From: Solirubrobacterales bacterium
GTDB lineage: Bacteria > Actinomycetota > Thermoleophilia > Solirubrobacterales > 70-9
Reading direction: 5' to 3'
Assembly (NCBI GenBank): GCA_017882505.1
Contig: JADGPJ010000008.1
Location: 1 to 52,021 of the forward strand
Length of the DNA stretch: 52,021 nt
Shown here in pieces: positions 15,942 to 24,895 of the stretch. Position numbers and translations under genes: made by a program. Position 1 is the stretch's first letter, and every line of letters starts with the position of its first letter. The notes under the pieces are model-generated. The model did no database searches. It saw only the letters and a list, made by a program, of their open reading frames with translations, and was not told the origin of the DNA.

Positions 15942-16297
15942 GCCGCGTCAAGCGCTCCGTCCCCGCGCGCAAGAAGCGCCGCAAGGTCCTGAAGGAAGCC
16001 AAGGGCTACTTCGGGCGCAAGCATTCCTCCTACCGCTTCGCCAAAGAGCAGGTGCAGCGGTCGGGCATGTACGCCTACCGCGACCGGCGCAACAGAAAGC
16101 GTGTGTTCCGGCGTCTCTGGATCACCAGGATCAACGCCGCCGCGCGGCTCGAGGGCATGAGCTACTCGGAACTGATTCATGGCCTCGGTAAGGCCGAAGT
16201 CGAGGTCAACCGCAAGATGCTCGCCGAGATCGCGGTCAGCGACCGCGACGCTTTCCGCCGATTTGTGGAGCTAGCCCGGGAGGGTGCGGCCGCCTAG
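15938..16297 (+). CDS. rplT: 50S ribosomal protein L20
   Basis: rRNA-binding assembly protein, 119 aa. It shows [56 protein letters not shown] and [19 protein letters not shown], the full family pattern. GTG start overlapping the rpmI stop by 4 nt indicates translational coupling. In other bacteria L20 represses its own operon; here infC is split away, so any L20 control would act on rpmI-rplT only, or on the separate infC leader. A strong terminator follows. Confidence 0.97.
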   Translation: MSRVKRSVPARKKRRKVLKEAKGYFGRKHSSYRFAKEQVQRSGMYAYRDRRNRKRVFRRLWITRINAAARLEGMSYSELIHGLGKAEVEVNRKMLAEIAVSDRDAFRRFVELAREGAAA

Positions 16298-16324
16298 CGG
16301 CACACCGACACTCCACTTTCCCGG

Positions 16325-16351
16325 GCGGGCCGTGAAGACGGCCCGCTTTTT
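16325..16351 (+). terminator. intrinsic terminator after rplT
   Basis: GCGGGCCGT (16325-16333), loop GAAG, ACGGCCCGC (16338-16346), then TTTTT. Nine perfect pairs followed by a U run. Confidence 0.9.
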
Positions 16352-16405
16352 CGTTCCAGGAGAAGAAACCGCCGACCAGAAGGTCACACCCGACAGGATC
16401 CACCG

Positions 16406-17128
16406 ATGATCGCCAGTTCCCAAAACGAGAAGCTGAAGCTGGTCCGCAAGCTGCGCGACCGCAAGCACCGCGAGCGCGAGGGACTGTTTGCGACCGAGGG
16501 TGAGGATCTGGTCGACGCCGGCCTCGCCGCGGGCGCCGAGCCGCGCTTCCTGCTGACCGCGGCGGGCTCTGATCTCGGCGGCGAGGAGGTCGACCCGGAC
16601 CTGCTCGGCGAGGTCTCCTCGCTCGGCTCCGGCACCCGGGCGATCGCGGTCTGGCCACTGCGCTGGTCCGAGCGGCCCGAGCAGCCCTGCGTCTACCTGC
16701 ACGGCGTCGCCGACCCCGGCAACGTCGGCGCCATCGTCCGGACCGCCCACGCCCTTCTGCACGGCTCGGTCGTGCTCGGCCCCGGCTGCGCCGATCCCTA
16801 CTCGCCGAAGGCGGTGCGGGCGAGCATGGGCTCGATCTTCGCCCAGCCGCCGCTGCGGGCCGAGCTGGGGGAGACGCCGGCGCCGCGGGTGGCCCTGGTC
16901 GCCCACGGCGGCGCCGGGCTCGACGCCCTCGACGGAGCGCAGACCCTCTGCCTCGGCGCCGAGCGCGAGGGATTGCCGGCGTCGGTGCTCGCCGGCTGCG
17001 ACGCCGAGGCGACGATCCCGCTGCGCTCGGGCGGCGCCGAGTCGCTCAACGTCGCCGCGGCGGCTGCGATAGCCGCCCAGCGGATATCGTCGCCCGCCAT
17101 GCCGGCCAGGATGGCGCCCGATGCTTGA
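16406..17128 (+). CDS. SpoU/TrmH-family RNA 2'-O-methyltransferase
   Basis: Methylates a ribose in rRNA or tRNA with S-adenosylmethionine; cytoplasmic. 240 aa. SPOUT knot motifs: VADPGNVGAIVRTA (motif 1, with the catalytic Asn-Arg), LCLGAEREGLP (motif 2) and IPLRSGGAESLNVAAAAAI (motif 3). The N-terminal part (NEKLKLVRKLRDRKHRERE, FATEGEDLV) is the L30e-like RNA-binding domain. Position between rplT and pheS equals tsnR in mycobacteria. The ATG at 16406 sits about 50 bp after the rplT terminator. The last 8 nt overlap pheS (start 17121), so the two are probably co-translated. The target nucleotide is unknown. Confidence 0.9.
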   Translation: MIASSQNEKLKLVRKLRDRKHREREGLFATEGEDLVDAGLAAGAEPRFLLTAAGSDLGGEEVDPDLLGEVSSLGSGTRAIAVWPLRWSERPEQPCVYLHGVADPGNVGAIVRTAHALLHGSVVLGPGCADPYSPKAVRASMGSIFAQPPLRAELGETPAPRVALVAHGGAGLDALDGAQTLCLGAEREGLPASVLAGCDAEATIPLRSGGAESLNVAAAAAIAAQRISSPAMPARMAPDA

Positions 17129-18179
17129 GCGGATCGAGGAGATCAGAGCCGAGGCCAACGCGGCGATCGGCGCCGCCGCTTCCAGCGCCGAGCTCGAGGA
17201 GCTGCGGGTCCGCTACCTGGGCCGCAAAGCCGAGCTGACGGGAGTTCTGCGCGGGATCGCCGATCTGGCGCCGGAGGAACGCGGCAAGGTTGGCGGCGCG
17301 GCGAACAAGGCCCGTAAGGAGCTCGAAGCACTGCTCGAGGCCAGCGCCGAGCGGCTCGACGCGAGCGAGCTCGACGCCAGGCTCGTCGCCGACAGGGTCG
17401 ACGTCAGCCTGCCCGGGGCGCCGCCGCGGGCGGTCGGCCACACCCACCTGATCGCCCGCACCACGCGCCAGATCGAGGACATCATGGTCGGCCTCGGCTA
17501 CAGCGTCGCCGAAGGCCCGGAGATCGAGCACGACTACTACAACTTCACCGCGCTCAACCATCCCCCCGGGCATCCGGCGCGGATGCTCCAGGACACCTTC
17601 TACGTCCGCTCGCACCCCGAGGTGCTGCTGCGGACCCATACCTCGCCGATGCAGATCCGGGCGATGGAGACGCAGCCGCCGCCGATCTTCATCGTCATCC
17701 CCGGCAAGGTCTACCGGCGCGATTCGGACGCCACCCACAGCCCGATGTTCCACCAGATGGAGGGCCTGGCGATCGCCGAGGGACTCACCCTGGCCGATCT
17801 ACAGGGGACGCTGCTGGCGATGGTCCGGGGCATCTTCGGCGGCGAGCGCGAGGTTCGCCTGCGCCCGCACTTCTTCCCCTTCACCGAGCCCAGCGTCGAG
17901 GTCGACGTCTCCTGCTTCCAGTGCGAGGGCACCGGCACGCTCGCCGACGGCGAGCGCTGCAACCTCTGCAAGGGACAGGGCTGGATCGAGATCCTCGGCG
18001 CCGGCATGGTCGACCCCAACGTGCTCGGCTTCGTCGCGGACAGCGGCTACGACCCCGAGCGCGTCCAGGGCTTCGCCTTCGGTCTCGGGATCGAGCGGGT
18101 GGCGATGCTGCGCCACGGCGTCCCCGACCTGCGGCGCTTCTTCGACAACGACGTGCGGATGCTGGAGCAGTTCTCATGA
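17121..18179 (+). CDS. pheS: phenylalanine--tRNA ligase alpha subunit
   Basis: Catalytic subunit of the alpha2-beta2 enzyme that charges tRNA-Phe. 352 aa. N-terminal coiled coil (about 1-90), then class II core with HPPGHPARMLQDTFYV, LLRTHTSPMQIRAM (motif 1/2 area), KVYRRDSDATHSPMFHQMEG and the terminal GFAFGLGIERVAMLRHG (motif 3). Between them CFQCEGTG and CNLCKGQGW form a four-Cys insertion, probably a zinc knuckle as in many PheS. The ATG overlaps the upstream methyltransferase by 8 nt, and the stop overlaps the pheT ATG (ATGA). Confidence 0.97.
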   Translation: MLERIEEIRAEANAAIGAAASSAELEELRVRYLGRKAELTGVLRGIADLAPEERGKVGGAANKARKELEALLEASAERLDASELDARLVADRVDVSLPGAPPRAVGHTHLIARTTRQIEDIMVGLGYSVAEGPEIEHDYYNFTALNHPPGHPARMLQDTFYVRSHPEVLLRTHTSPMQIRAMETQPPPIFIVIPGKVYRRDSDATHSPMFHQMEGLAIAEGLTLADLQGTLLAMVRGIFGGEREVRLRPHFFPFTEPSVEVDVSCFQCEGTGTLADGERCNLCKGQGWIEILGAGMVDPNVLGFVADSGYDPERVQGFAFGLGIERVAMLRHGVPDLRRFFDNDVRMLEQFS

Positions 18180-20635
18180 AGGTGCCCTACTCCTGGCTGC
18201 GCGAGTACTGCGACCCCGGCGTCGCCCCCGAGGAGCTGGCCGAGCGCCTGGTGATGACCGGGACCGAGGTCGAGCGGGTGACGATCGCCGGGCCGCCGAG
18301 CGCGGAGAGCTTCGTCGTCGGCAAGGTGCTGAGCGCCGAGCAGCACCCCGATGCCGACCGCCTGCGTGTCTGCGCCGTCGACGTCGGCGACGGCGAGCGG
18401 ACGATCGTCTGCGGCGCCCCCAACGTCGCTGCGGGCCAGACCGTCGCGGTGGCGCTGCCGGGAGCGCGGATGCCGGGGGGCGAGAAGCTGCGCAAGGCGA
18501 TGCTGCGGGGCGTCGCCTCCGAAGGGATGATCCTGGCCGCCGACGAGCTCGAGGTCGGCGACGACCACGACGGCATCCTCGTCCTCGACGAGGGGCTGAG
18601 TGCCGGCGCGCCGCTGAGCGAGGTGCTGCCCCTGGCCGAGCCGGTGCTCGAGATCGAGGTGACGCCGAACCGGGTCGACTGCTTCGGCGTCCACGGCGTC
18701 GCCCGCGAGGTCCACGCGATCTCGGCCGCGCCGCTGGCGGCGGACCCCTGGGCGCAGGACGCCGCCGCCGAGGGCCAGGGCGAGGTCTCGGACTACGCCT
18801 CGGTCACGGTCGAGGTCCCCGACCTCTGCCCGCGCTTCACCGCCCGCGTCTTCACCGAGGTCGAGATCGGCCCCTCGCCGATCTGGCTGCGGGCGCGGCT
18901 GGCGGCGGCGGGGCAACGGCCGATCAACAACGTCGTCGACATCACCAACTACGTGATGCTGCTGACCGCCCAGCCGCTGCACGCCTTCGACCTCGACAAG
19001 GTGCCCGGCGGCGCCCTCACGGTTCGAGTGGCGGCCGAGGGCGAGAAGATGACGACGCTCGACGACGTCGAGCGCACGCTGGACGCCGAGACCGTCCTCG
19101 TCTGCGACGGCAACGGGCCCTCGGGGATCGCCGGCATCATGGGCGGCCAGGTCTCCGAGGTCTCCGCCGAGACCACCCGGGTGCTGCTCGAGGTGGCGAA
19201 CTGGAACGGCACCAACATCCTCCGCACCTCGCGCCAGCTCGGGCTCCGCTCGGAGGCCTCGTCGCGCTTCGAGAAGCAGCTGCACCCGGTGCTCTGCTGG
19301 CGGGCACAGGCGATCGCCTCGCGGCTGATGCTGGAGATCTGCGGTGCGAAGCTGGTGCCGGGGACGATCGACGTGGTCGGCGAGATCCCCGAGCCAAGGC
19401 GGATCCGCCTGCGCGCGGCGCGGGTCAAGGGCCTGCTCGGGATGACCGTCGCCCAGGCTGACCAGGTCTCCTACCTGGAGCGGCTCGGCTTCGGCGTCGA
19501 GGTCGACGGCGAGGATCTCGAGGTCGAGGTCCCGCCCGACCGCCACTACGACGTCACCCGCGAGGTCGACCTGATCGAGGAGGTCGCCCGGGTCCACGGG
19601 ATCGACGAGCACCTGCCGACGACGCTGCCGGCGGTCGCCCGCACGGTTGGCGGTGGCCTCACCCGCGAGCAGCGTCTGTGCCGCCGCGCCGAGGACGGGT
19701 TGCGCGACCTCGGCTTCGACCAGGCCGTCGGCTGGAGCTTCACCGACCCCGGCGAGCCCGGACGGCTGCGGATCCCCGATGACGACCCCAGGGCCGATCC
19801 CGTCCTGATGTCCAACCCGCTCTCCGAGGACCAGTCGGCGATGCGGACGATGGTGCTCGGCTCCCTGCTCGACATCGCCTCCCGCAACGTCGCCCGCGGC
19901 GTCGACCGGCTGGCGCTGTTCGAGGCCGGCAGCGTCTACCTGCGCGGCGCCCCGCCGGCGGACGGGCCGCTCGCCGGCGCCTTCCGCGGCAAGATCTCGG
20001 CGCCGGCGACCGAGCCACTGCGCTTCGCCGCGCTGGCGCTCGGGCCGCTCGCCGCGCGCTCCTGGCGCGGCGACGCGGAGGCGGTCGACTTCTTCGCCCT
20101 CAAGGGAGACCTGGAGGCACTCGCCCGGCAGCTCGGGGCTGAGTTCGCCTTCGCGCCCGCCGCCGAGCCCTTCCTGCACCCTGGCCGCGCAGCCGCGGTC
20201 TCGGTCGGCGGCGAGGCCGCCGGCTGGATCGGCGAGCTGCATCCGCTGGTCTGCCGTGCCTGGGACCTCGACGCAGCCGTCGCCTTCGAAGTCGACGCGG
20301 CGCCGCTGCTGGCCGCCGCCAGCGCCGGCGAGGAGACCTACGAGGACGTCACCACCTTCCCCGCCGCCTACCAGGATCTCGCCGTGGTCCTCCCCACCGA
20401 GGTGGCGGCGACCACGGTCCGCGAGGCGATCCTGGCCGGCGGTGGCGAGCTGCTGCGTTCGGCCGACGTCTTCGACCTCTTCGAAGGCGCGCAGCTGGGG
20501 GAGGGGCGCAAGAGCCTCGCGCTCAGCCTCGAGTTCCGCGCCCCCGATCGCACCCTCACCGACGCGGAGGTCACCGGCCTGCGCGACGCGATCAAGGCGA
20601 CGCTGGAGAAGATCGGGGGGACGCTGCGTGAATGA
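18176..20635 (+). CDS. pheT: phenylalanine--tRNA ligase beta subunit
   Basis: Editing and tRNA-binding subunit, 819 aa. In order: N-terminal MKVPYSWLREYCDPG, a tRNA-binding OB domain (about 40-155, EQHPDADRLRVCAVDVGDG, IVCGAPNV), B3/B4 editing domain (about 205-385, RPINNVVDITNYVM), B5 domain (about 395-470), core-like domain (DLGFDQAVGWSF) and a C-terminal ferredoxin-fold anticodon domain (TTFPAAYQDLAVVLP, VFDLFEG). The ATG overlaps the pheS stop by 4 nt. The end overlaps argC by 8 nt, tying PheRS to arginine synthesis in one transcript. Confidence 0.97.
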   Translation: MKVPYSWLREYCDPGVAPEELAERLVMTGTEVERVTIAGPPSAESFVVGKVLSAEQHPDADRLRVCAVDVGDGERTIVCGAPNVAAGQTVAVALPGARMPGGEKLRKAMLRGVASEGMILAADELEVGDDHDGILVLDEGLSAGAPLSEVLPLAEPVLEIEVTPNRVDCFGVHGVAREVHAISAAPLAADPWAQDAAAEGQGEVSDYASVTVEVPDLCPRFTARVFTEVEIGPSPIWLRARLAAAGQRPINNVVDITNYVMLLTAQPLHAFDLDKVPGGALTVRVAAEGEKMTTLDDVERTLDAETVLVCDGNGPSGIAGIMGGQVSEVSAETTRVLLEVANWNGTNILRTSRQLGLRSEASSRFEKQLHPVLCWRAQAIASRLMLEICGAKLVPGTIDVVGEIPEPRRIRLRAARVKGLLGMTVAQADQVSYLERLGFGVEVDGEDLEVEVPPDRHYDVTREVDLIEEVARVHGIDEHLPTTLPAVARTVGGGLTREQRLCRRAEDGLRDLGFDQAVGWSFTDPGEPGRLRIPDDDPRADPVLMSNPLSEDQSAMRTMVLGSLLDIASRNVARGVDRLALFEAGSVYLRGAPPADGPLAGAFRGKISAPATEPLRFAALALGPLAARSWRGDAEAVDFFALKGDLEALARQLGAEFAFAPAAEPFLHPGRAAAVSVGGEAAGWIGELHPLVCRAWDLDAAVAFEVDAAPLLAAASAGEETYEDVTTFPAAYQDLAVVLPTEVAATTVREAILAGGGELLRSADVFDLFEGAQLGEGRKSLALSLEFRAPDRTLTDAEVTGLRDAIKATLEKIGGTLRE

Positions 20636-21659
20636 CCGGGCCGCACAACCGCTCTCGGGCGAGCCCGCCGCGCGGGTCCTGGTCGCCGGTGCCTCCGGCT
20701 TCACCGGCGCCCTCGCGGCCGCGATCGTCTGGCGCCACCCGCGCCTCGAACTGGTCGCGGCGACCTCGCGCGGCGACGCCGGCAAGCGCCTCGATGCGCT
20801 CTACCCGCGCTACCGGGTGCCGATCGAGCTGACCGAGCTCGACCTCGGGAACCTTGACGGCGTCGACGCCGCGATCGTCGCCTACCCGCACGGGGCGGCG
20901 GCGCCGACCGTCGCCGCCATGCGCGTCCAGAACCTGCTCGTAGTCGACCTATCCGCCGACTTCCGCCTGCGCGACATGGACACCTACGAGCGCTGGTACG
21001 GCCCGCACGGCGCCCCCGCCCTCTTCGGAGAGGGCGTCTACGGGCTGACCGAGATGCACCGCGAGGAGCTGCGCGGGGCGAAGCTCGTCGCGACCCCCGG
21101 CTGCTACCCGACGGCCAGCGTCCTCGGCCTGGCGCCGCTGGCTGAAAAGGGCCTGCTCTCGGAGGTCTTCGTCGCCGCGATGCAGGGCACCTCCGGCTAC
21201 GGGCGCAGCAGCGACGACAGCGTCCACTTCTCGGCGATGACCGAGAACGCCTTCCCCTACAAGACCGAGGGCCACCGCCACCGGCCCGAGATCGAGCAGG
21301 AGCTGGCGGCGCTCGGCAGCCCGGCGCCGGTCACCTTCGTTCCCCACCTGCTGCCGCTCGACCAGGGCGAGCTGGCGACCTGCTTCGCGCAGCTGACTGA
21401 GCCGACCTCGGTCGAGGCGGTGCGAGCGCTCTACAACGAGCGCTACGAGGACGAGCCCTTCGTCCACGTGCTCCCGGGGCCGCCGAACCTGCGTGCGCTG
21501 CGCGATACCAATCAATGCCATGTTTATGCCACCGTCACGGACACGGGGCGAGTGATGGCCTTCTCCGCGATCGACAACCTCTGGAAGGGCGCCTCGAGCC
21601 AGGGCGTCCAGAACCTCAACCTGATGCTCGGCCTCGACGAGACCGCGGGGTTGGTGTGA
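20628..21659 (+). CDS. argC: N-acetyl-gamma-glutamyl-phosphate reductase
   Basis: Third step of arginine synthesis: NADPH reduction of N-acetylglutamyl phosphate to the semialdehyde. 343 aa. Rossmann motif VLVAGASGFTGALAA near the start, catalytic Cys159 in ATPGCYPTA, and GTSGYGRSS and HRHRPEIEQEL downstream. The GTG at 20628 lies inside pheT, leaving an 8-nt overlap and a normal N-terminus; an open frame further upstream is only the pheT shadow. The stop overlaps argJ by 4 nt (GTGA). First gene of argC-J-B-D. Confidence 0.95.
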   Translation: MNDRAAQPLSGEPAARVLVAGASGFTGALAAAIVWRHPRLELVAATSRGDAGKRLDALYPRYRVPIELTELDLGNLDGVDAAIVAYPHGAAAPTVAAMRVQNLLVVDLSADFRLRDMDTYERWYGPHGAPALFGEGVYGLTEMHREELRGAKLVATPGCYPTASVLGLAPLAEKGLLSEVFVAAMQGTSGYGRSSDDSVHFSAMTENAFPYKTEGHRHRPEIEQELAALGSPAPVTFVPHLLPLDQGELATCFAQLTEPTSVEAVRALYNERYEDEPFVHVLPGPPNLRALRDTNQCHVYATVTDTGRVMAFSAIDNLWKGASSQGVQNLNLMLGLDETAGLV

Positions 21660-22813
21660 GCGAGTCCTTCTTCAGATCGCGCTGGGTCGAGGCGCCGGCC
21701 GGGGTCGAGGAGCTCGATCCCGCTCGGCTCGCGCCCGGCTTCCGCGCCGGCGGGGCGCACTGCGGCCTCAAGGGCGGCGGCAGGACCGATGTCGGCCTGC
21801 TCGTCTGCGACGAGGAGGACGTGAACTCGGCGATGGTCCTGACCCGCAATGCCTCCGCCGCGGCTCCGATCCGGGTCTGCCGCGAGCGCTGCGACCGCGG
21901 TCATATTCGCGCCGCCGTCGTCAACTCCGGCAACGCCAACGCCGAGACCGGCCAGAAGGGCTACGAGGATGCGCTCGACATGTGCCGGCGTGCCGCCGAC
22001 GCCCTGGAGATAGGGGCCGCGAGCGTCGCCGTCGCCGAGACCGGCACGATCGGCGTGCCGCTGCCGATCGGCGCCGTCCTGCTCGGCATCGAGGAGGCTG
22101 CCGCCGGCCTTTCCGCGGATGGCGGCGGGACGTTCTCCGACGCGATCACGACCACCGATCGCTGGCCGAAGCGCTGCACGCTGCGGCTCGGCGGCGTCAC
22201 CCTCTCGGCGCAGGCCAAGGGCGCCGGGATGATCGAGCCGAAGATGGCGACGATGCTCTGCTTCGTCCAGACCGACGCCGTCGTCGAGGATCCCGGCACG
22301 GCGCTGCAGAGCGCCGTCGACGCCTCCTTCAACCGGATCACCGTCGACGGCCAGATGAGCACCAACGACACCGTCCTGCTGCAGGCCAGCGGCGCCGCCG
22401 GCAAGTCGCTCCCGGAGGGGCTGCTGGAGGCGGTACTGACCCAGCTGGCAATCGAGATCGTCCGCGACGGCGAGGGCGCGGCCCGGGTCGGGCGGATCGA
22501 GGTCAGCGAGGCCGCCAGCGCTGGCGAGGCCGAGCGGGTCGCCCGCGCGATCGCCAACTCGCAGCTGGTCAAGACGGCGCTGTTCGGCCGCGACCCCAAC
22601 TGGGGCCGGATCGCCCAGGCCGCCGGCGCGGCGCTGGTCGGCGAGGATCTGGAGGAGATCGGCGCCGACTCGATCGACGCCGCCGAGCTCGGGGCCGACC
22701 TCGATGAGGCGGAGATCGGGCTGCGGCTCGGCCGCGGCGAGCACGCGGCCAGCGTCTGGTTCTCGGACCTCGGCTACGAGTACGTGCGGATCAACGCGGA
22801 GTACACGACGTGA
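21656..22813 (+). CDS. argJ: bifunctional glutamate N-acetyltransferase / ornithine acetyltransferase
   Basis: Transfers acetyl from N-acetylornithine to glutamate, closing the acetyl cycle, and may also use acetyl-CoA. 385 aa before self-cleavage. The autoprocessing and nucleophile site is KGAGMIEPKMATML with Thr199. Other family blocks: GNANAETGQKGYEDA, AVAETGTIGVPLPI, VDGQMSTNDTV and GRDPNWGRIAQAAG. The GTG overlaps the argC stop. Its presence means a separate argA/argE route is not needed. Confidence 0.95.
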   Translation: MSESFFRSRWVEAPAGVEELDPARLAPGFRAGGAHCGLKGGGRTDVGLLVCDEEDVNSAMVLTRNASAAAPIRVCRERCDRGHIRAAVVNSGNANAETGQKGYEDALDMCRRAADALEIGAASVAVAETGTIGVPLPIGAVLLGIEEAAAGLSADGGGTFSDAITTTDRWPKRCTLRLGGVTLSAQAKGAGMIEPKMATMLCFVQTDAVVEDPGTALQSAVDASFNRITVDGQMSTNDTVLLQASGAAGKSLPEGLLEAVLTQLAIEIVRDGEGAARVGRIEVSEAASAGEAERVARAIANSQLVKTALFGRDPNWGRIAQAAGAALVGEDLEEIGADSIDAAELGADLDEAEIGLRLGRGEHAASVWFSDLGYEYVRINAEYTT

Positions 22814-22838
22814 GAACCACCGACGAAAGGAGCGGCAG

Positions 22839-23708
22839 ATGACCGAGCAGGCACCGCAGTCGCGGGCGGCCGGGGTAAGCGTCGAGACGCTGCTCGAGGC
22901 GCTGCCCTACATCCGCGAGTTCCACGGCCGCACGGTGGTGATCAAGTACGGCGGCGCCGCCATGCTCGACGAGAAGCTGCGCGACGACTTCGCCGCCGAC
23001 GTCGTCCTGCTCAAGTACGTCGGGCTCAAGCCGGTGATCGTCCACGGCGGCGGGCCGGAGATCAGCCGCTACATGGAGCGCCTCGGGCTCGAGATCAAGT
23101 TCCACGACGGCCTGCGCGTCTCCGACGCCGAGACGGTCGAGGTGGCGAAGATGGTCCTGGTCGGCAAACTCAACTCGGAGATCGTCCAGCGGCTCAACCG
23201 CCGCGGCCAGCCGGCGGTCGGGCTCGCCGGCGAGGACGGCTCGCTGTTCGAGGTGGCGCCCGTTCACAACGCCGACAAGGTCGGCTTCGTCGGCACCGTG
23301 CAGCGGGTCGACGTCGACGTCCTCAACCACATCGCCGCCGACTACATCCCGGTGATCGCCTCCTCCGCCTCCGACCGCTCGGGTCAGTCCTACAACGTCA
23401 ACGCCGACGAGGCCGCCGGCAAGGTCGCCGCCGCGCTCGGCGCCCACAAGGCGATCTTCCTCACCGACGTCGAGGGCTGGCTCGCCGACGCCGGCGACGA
23501 GGCCTCGCTGATCTCGCGCGCCTCGGTCGGCGAGGTCGAGGAGCTGTTGCCGGGAGTCGCGGGAGGGATGCGCCCGAAGCTGCAGGCCTGCGTCGACGCG
23601 ATCCGCGGCGGCGCGCAGTCGGCCGCCATCATTGACGGCCGCAAACCCCACAGCCTGCTGCTGGAGCTGTTCACCGACGCCGGCATCGGAACGATGGTGA
23701 CTCCGTGA
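22839..23708 (+). CDS. argB: acetylglutamate kinase
   Basis: Phosphorylates N-acetylglutamate with ATP; usually the feedback-controlled step. 289 aa. Seen: VVIKYGGAAMLDEKL (ATP site), VIVHGGGPEISRYMERLG (substrate glycine loop), NADEAAGKVAAALGAHKAIF and LTDVEGWL. This is the only arg gene here with a strong Shine-Dalgarno: AAAGGAG about 6 nt before the ATG, in a 25-nt gap after argJ. The N-terminal extension (about 1-20) is of the type found in arginine-sensitive hexameric kinases. The stop overlaps argD by 4 nt. Confidence 0.96.
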   Translation: MTEQAPQSRAAGVSVETLLEALPYIREFHGRTVVIKYGGAAMLDEKLRDDFAADVVLLKYVGLKPVIVHGGGPEISRYMERLGLEIKFHDGLRVSDAETVEVAKMVLVGKLNSEIVQRLNRRGQPAVGLAGEDGSLFEVAPVHNADKVGFVGTVQRVDVDVLNHIAADYIPVIASSASDRSGQSYNVNADEAAGKVAAALGAHKAIFLTDVEGWLADAGDEASLISRASVGEVEELLPGVAGGMRPKLQACVDAIRGGAQSAAIIDGRKPHSLLLELFTDAGIGTMVTP

Positions 23709-24895
23709 GCCTGGCGCAGGTGCAGACGCTTGGGGACCGCTACCTGATGCGGACCTACAAGCGGGCGCCGGTCGACTTCGTCCGCGGCGAGGGCTCGCTG
23801 CTCTGGGACGCCGACGGCAAGGAGTACCTCGACTTCCTCACCGGCATCTCGGTCTGCTCGATCGGCCATTGTCACCCGGCGGTCGTCGCCGCGGTCCAGG
23901 AGCAGAGCGCGCGCCTGATGCACGTCTCCAATCTCTTCTACACCGAGCCGATGGCGCGTCTGGCCGAGCGCCTCTCGGAGTCGAGCCTCGGCGGCCGTGT
24001 CTTCTTCACCAACTCCGGCACCGAGGCGGTCGAGTGCGCGATCAAGGTCGCCCGCAAGCACGCCCACGGCCGCGGCATCGCCGCGCCGGAGATCATCAGC
24101 TTCGAGGGCGAGTTCCACGGCCGCAGCTACGGCGCCCTGGCGGCGACCCCCGGCCTGGCCAAGAACGAGGCCCTGGGGCCGATGCTGCCCGGCTTCCGCT
24201 CGGTTCCCCGCAACGACGCCGAGGCGCTCCGCGCCGCCGTCGGCGAGAACACCGCCGCGGTCCTGATCGAGCCGATCCAGGGCGAGGCCGGGATCTACCC
24301 GACCAGCGACGAGGCGCTGCTGGCGGCCCGCCAGGCCTGCGACGAGGTCGGCGCGCTGCTGATCCTCGACGAGATCCAGACCGGGATGGGGCGGACCGGG
24401 TCGCTCTGGGCCTACCAGCAGACGCCGGTCAGGCCCGACGTGATGACCAGCGCCAAGGCGCTCGGCGGCGGCGTCCCGATCGGTGCCTGCATCACCGCCC
24501 CGGTCGCGGCCGACGTCCTCGAGCCCGGCGACCACGGCTCGACCTTCGCCGGCGGCCCGGTTGCCACCGGGGCGGCGCTGGCGGTTTTCGACGTCGTCAA
24601 CGATCCGGCGCTGCTGCGCCGGGTGCGGGAGCTGGGAGCCGCGCTGCGGCGGGATCTCGAGGGGCTCGACGGCGTCGCCGAGACCCGCGGGCGAGGCTTG
24701 ATGATCGGGGTCCGCCTCGAGGACGGGATCGACGCCCAGGCGCTCGGAGCCGATCTGCTCGGGCGCGGGCTGGTCGTCAACGTTCCCGCCCCGAGCACGC
24801 TGCGGCTGCTGCCGCCGCTGGTGGTCGATCCCGATCAGATCGAGCGTGCGGTTGGACTGATCGGCGAATCGCTTCTAGGGTTGTCCGTCTCGTGA
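23705..24895 (+). CDS. argD: acetylornithine aminotransferase
   Basis: PLP enzyme converting N-acetylglutamate semialdehyde to N-acetylornithine. 396 aa. The PLP lysine is Lys251 in TSAKALGGGVPIGA. Also seen: FTNSGTEAVECAIKVARKHA (phosphate loop), FEGEFHGRSYGA and LILDEIQTGMGRTG. GTG start overlapping argB. At its stop an inverted repeat TCCGTCT-CGTG-AGACGGA (24884-24901) forms a 7-bp hairpin without a U run. Confidence 0.95.
   Translation: MSLAQVQTLGDRYLMRTYKRAPVDFVRGEGSLLWDADGKEYLDFLTGISVCSIGHCHPAVVAAVQEQSARLMHVSNLFYTEPMARLAERLSESSLGGRVFFTNSGTEAVECAIKVARKHAHGRGIAAPEIISFEGEFHGRSYGALAATPGLAKNEALGPMLPGFRSVPRNDAEALRAAVGENTAAVLIEPIQGEAGIYPTSDEALLAARQACDEVGALLILDEIQTGMGRTGSLWAYQQTPVRPDVMTSAKALGGGVPIGACITAPVAADVLEPGDHGSTFAGGPVATGAALAVFDVVNDPALLRRVRELGAALRRDLEGLDGVAETRGRGLMIGVRLEDGIDAQALGADLLGRGLVVNVPAPSTLRLLPPLVVDPDQIERAVGLIGESLLGLSVS

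Noticed and set aside
18047-20785. 912-codon open frame opposite pheT
   Set aside because: Same kind of shadow; no motif, and pheT on the other strand is full length with all domains.
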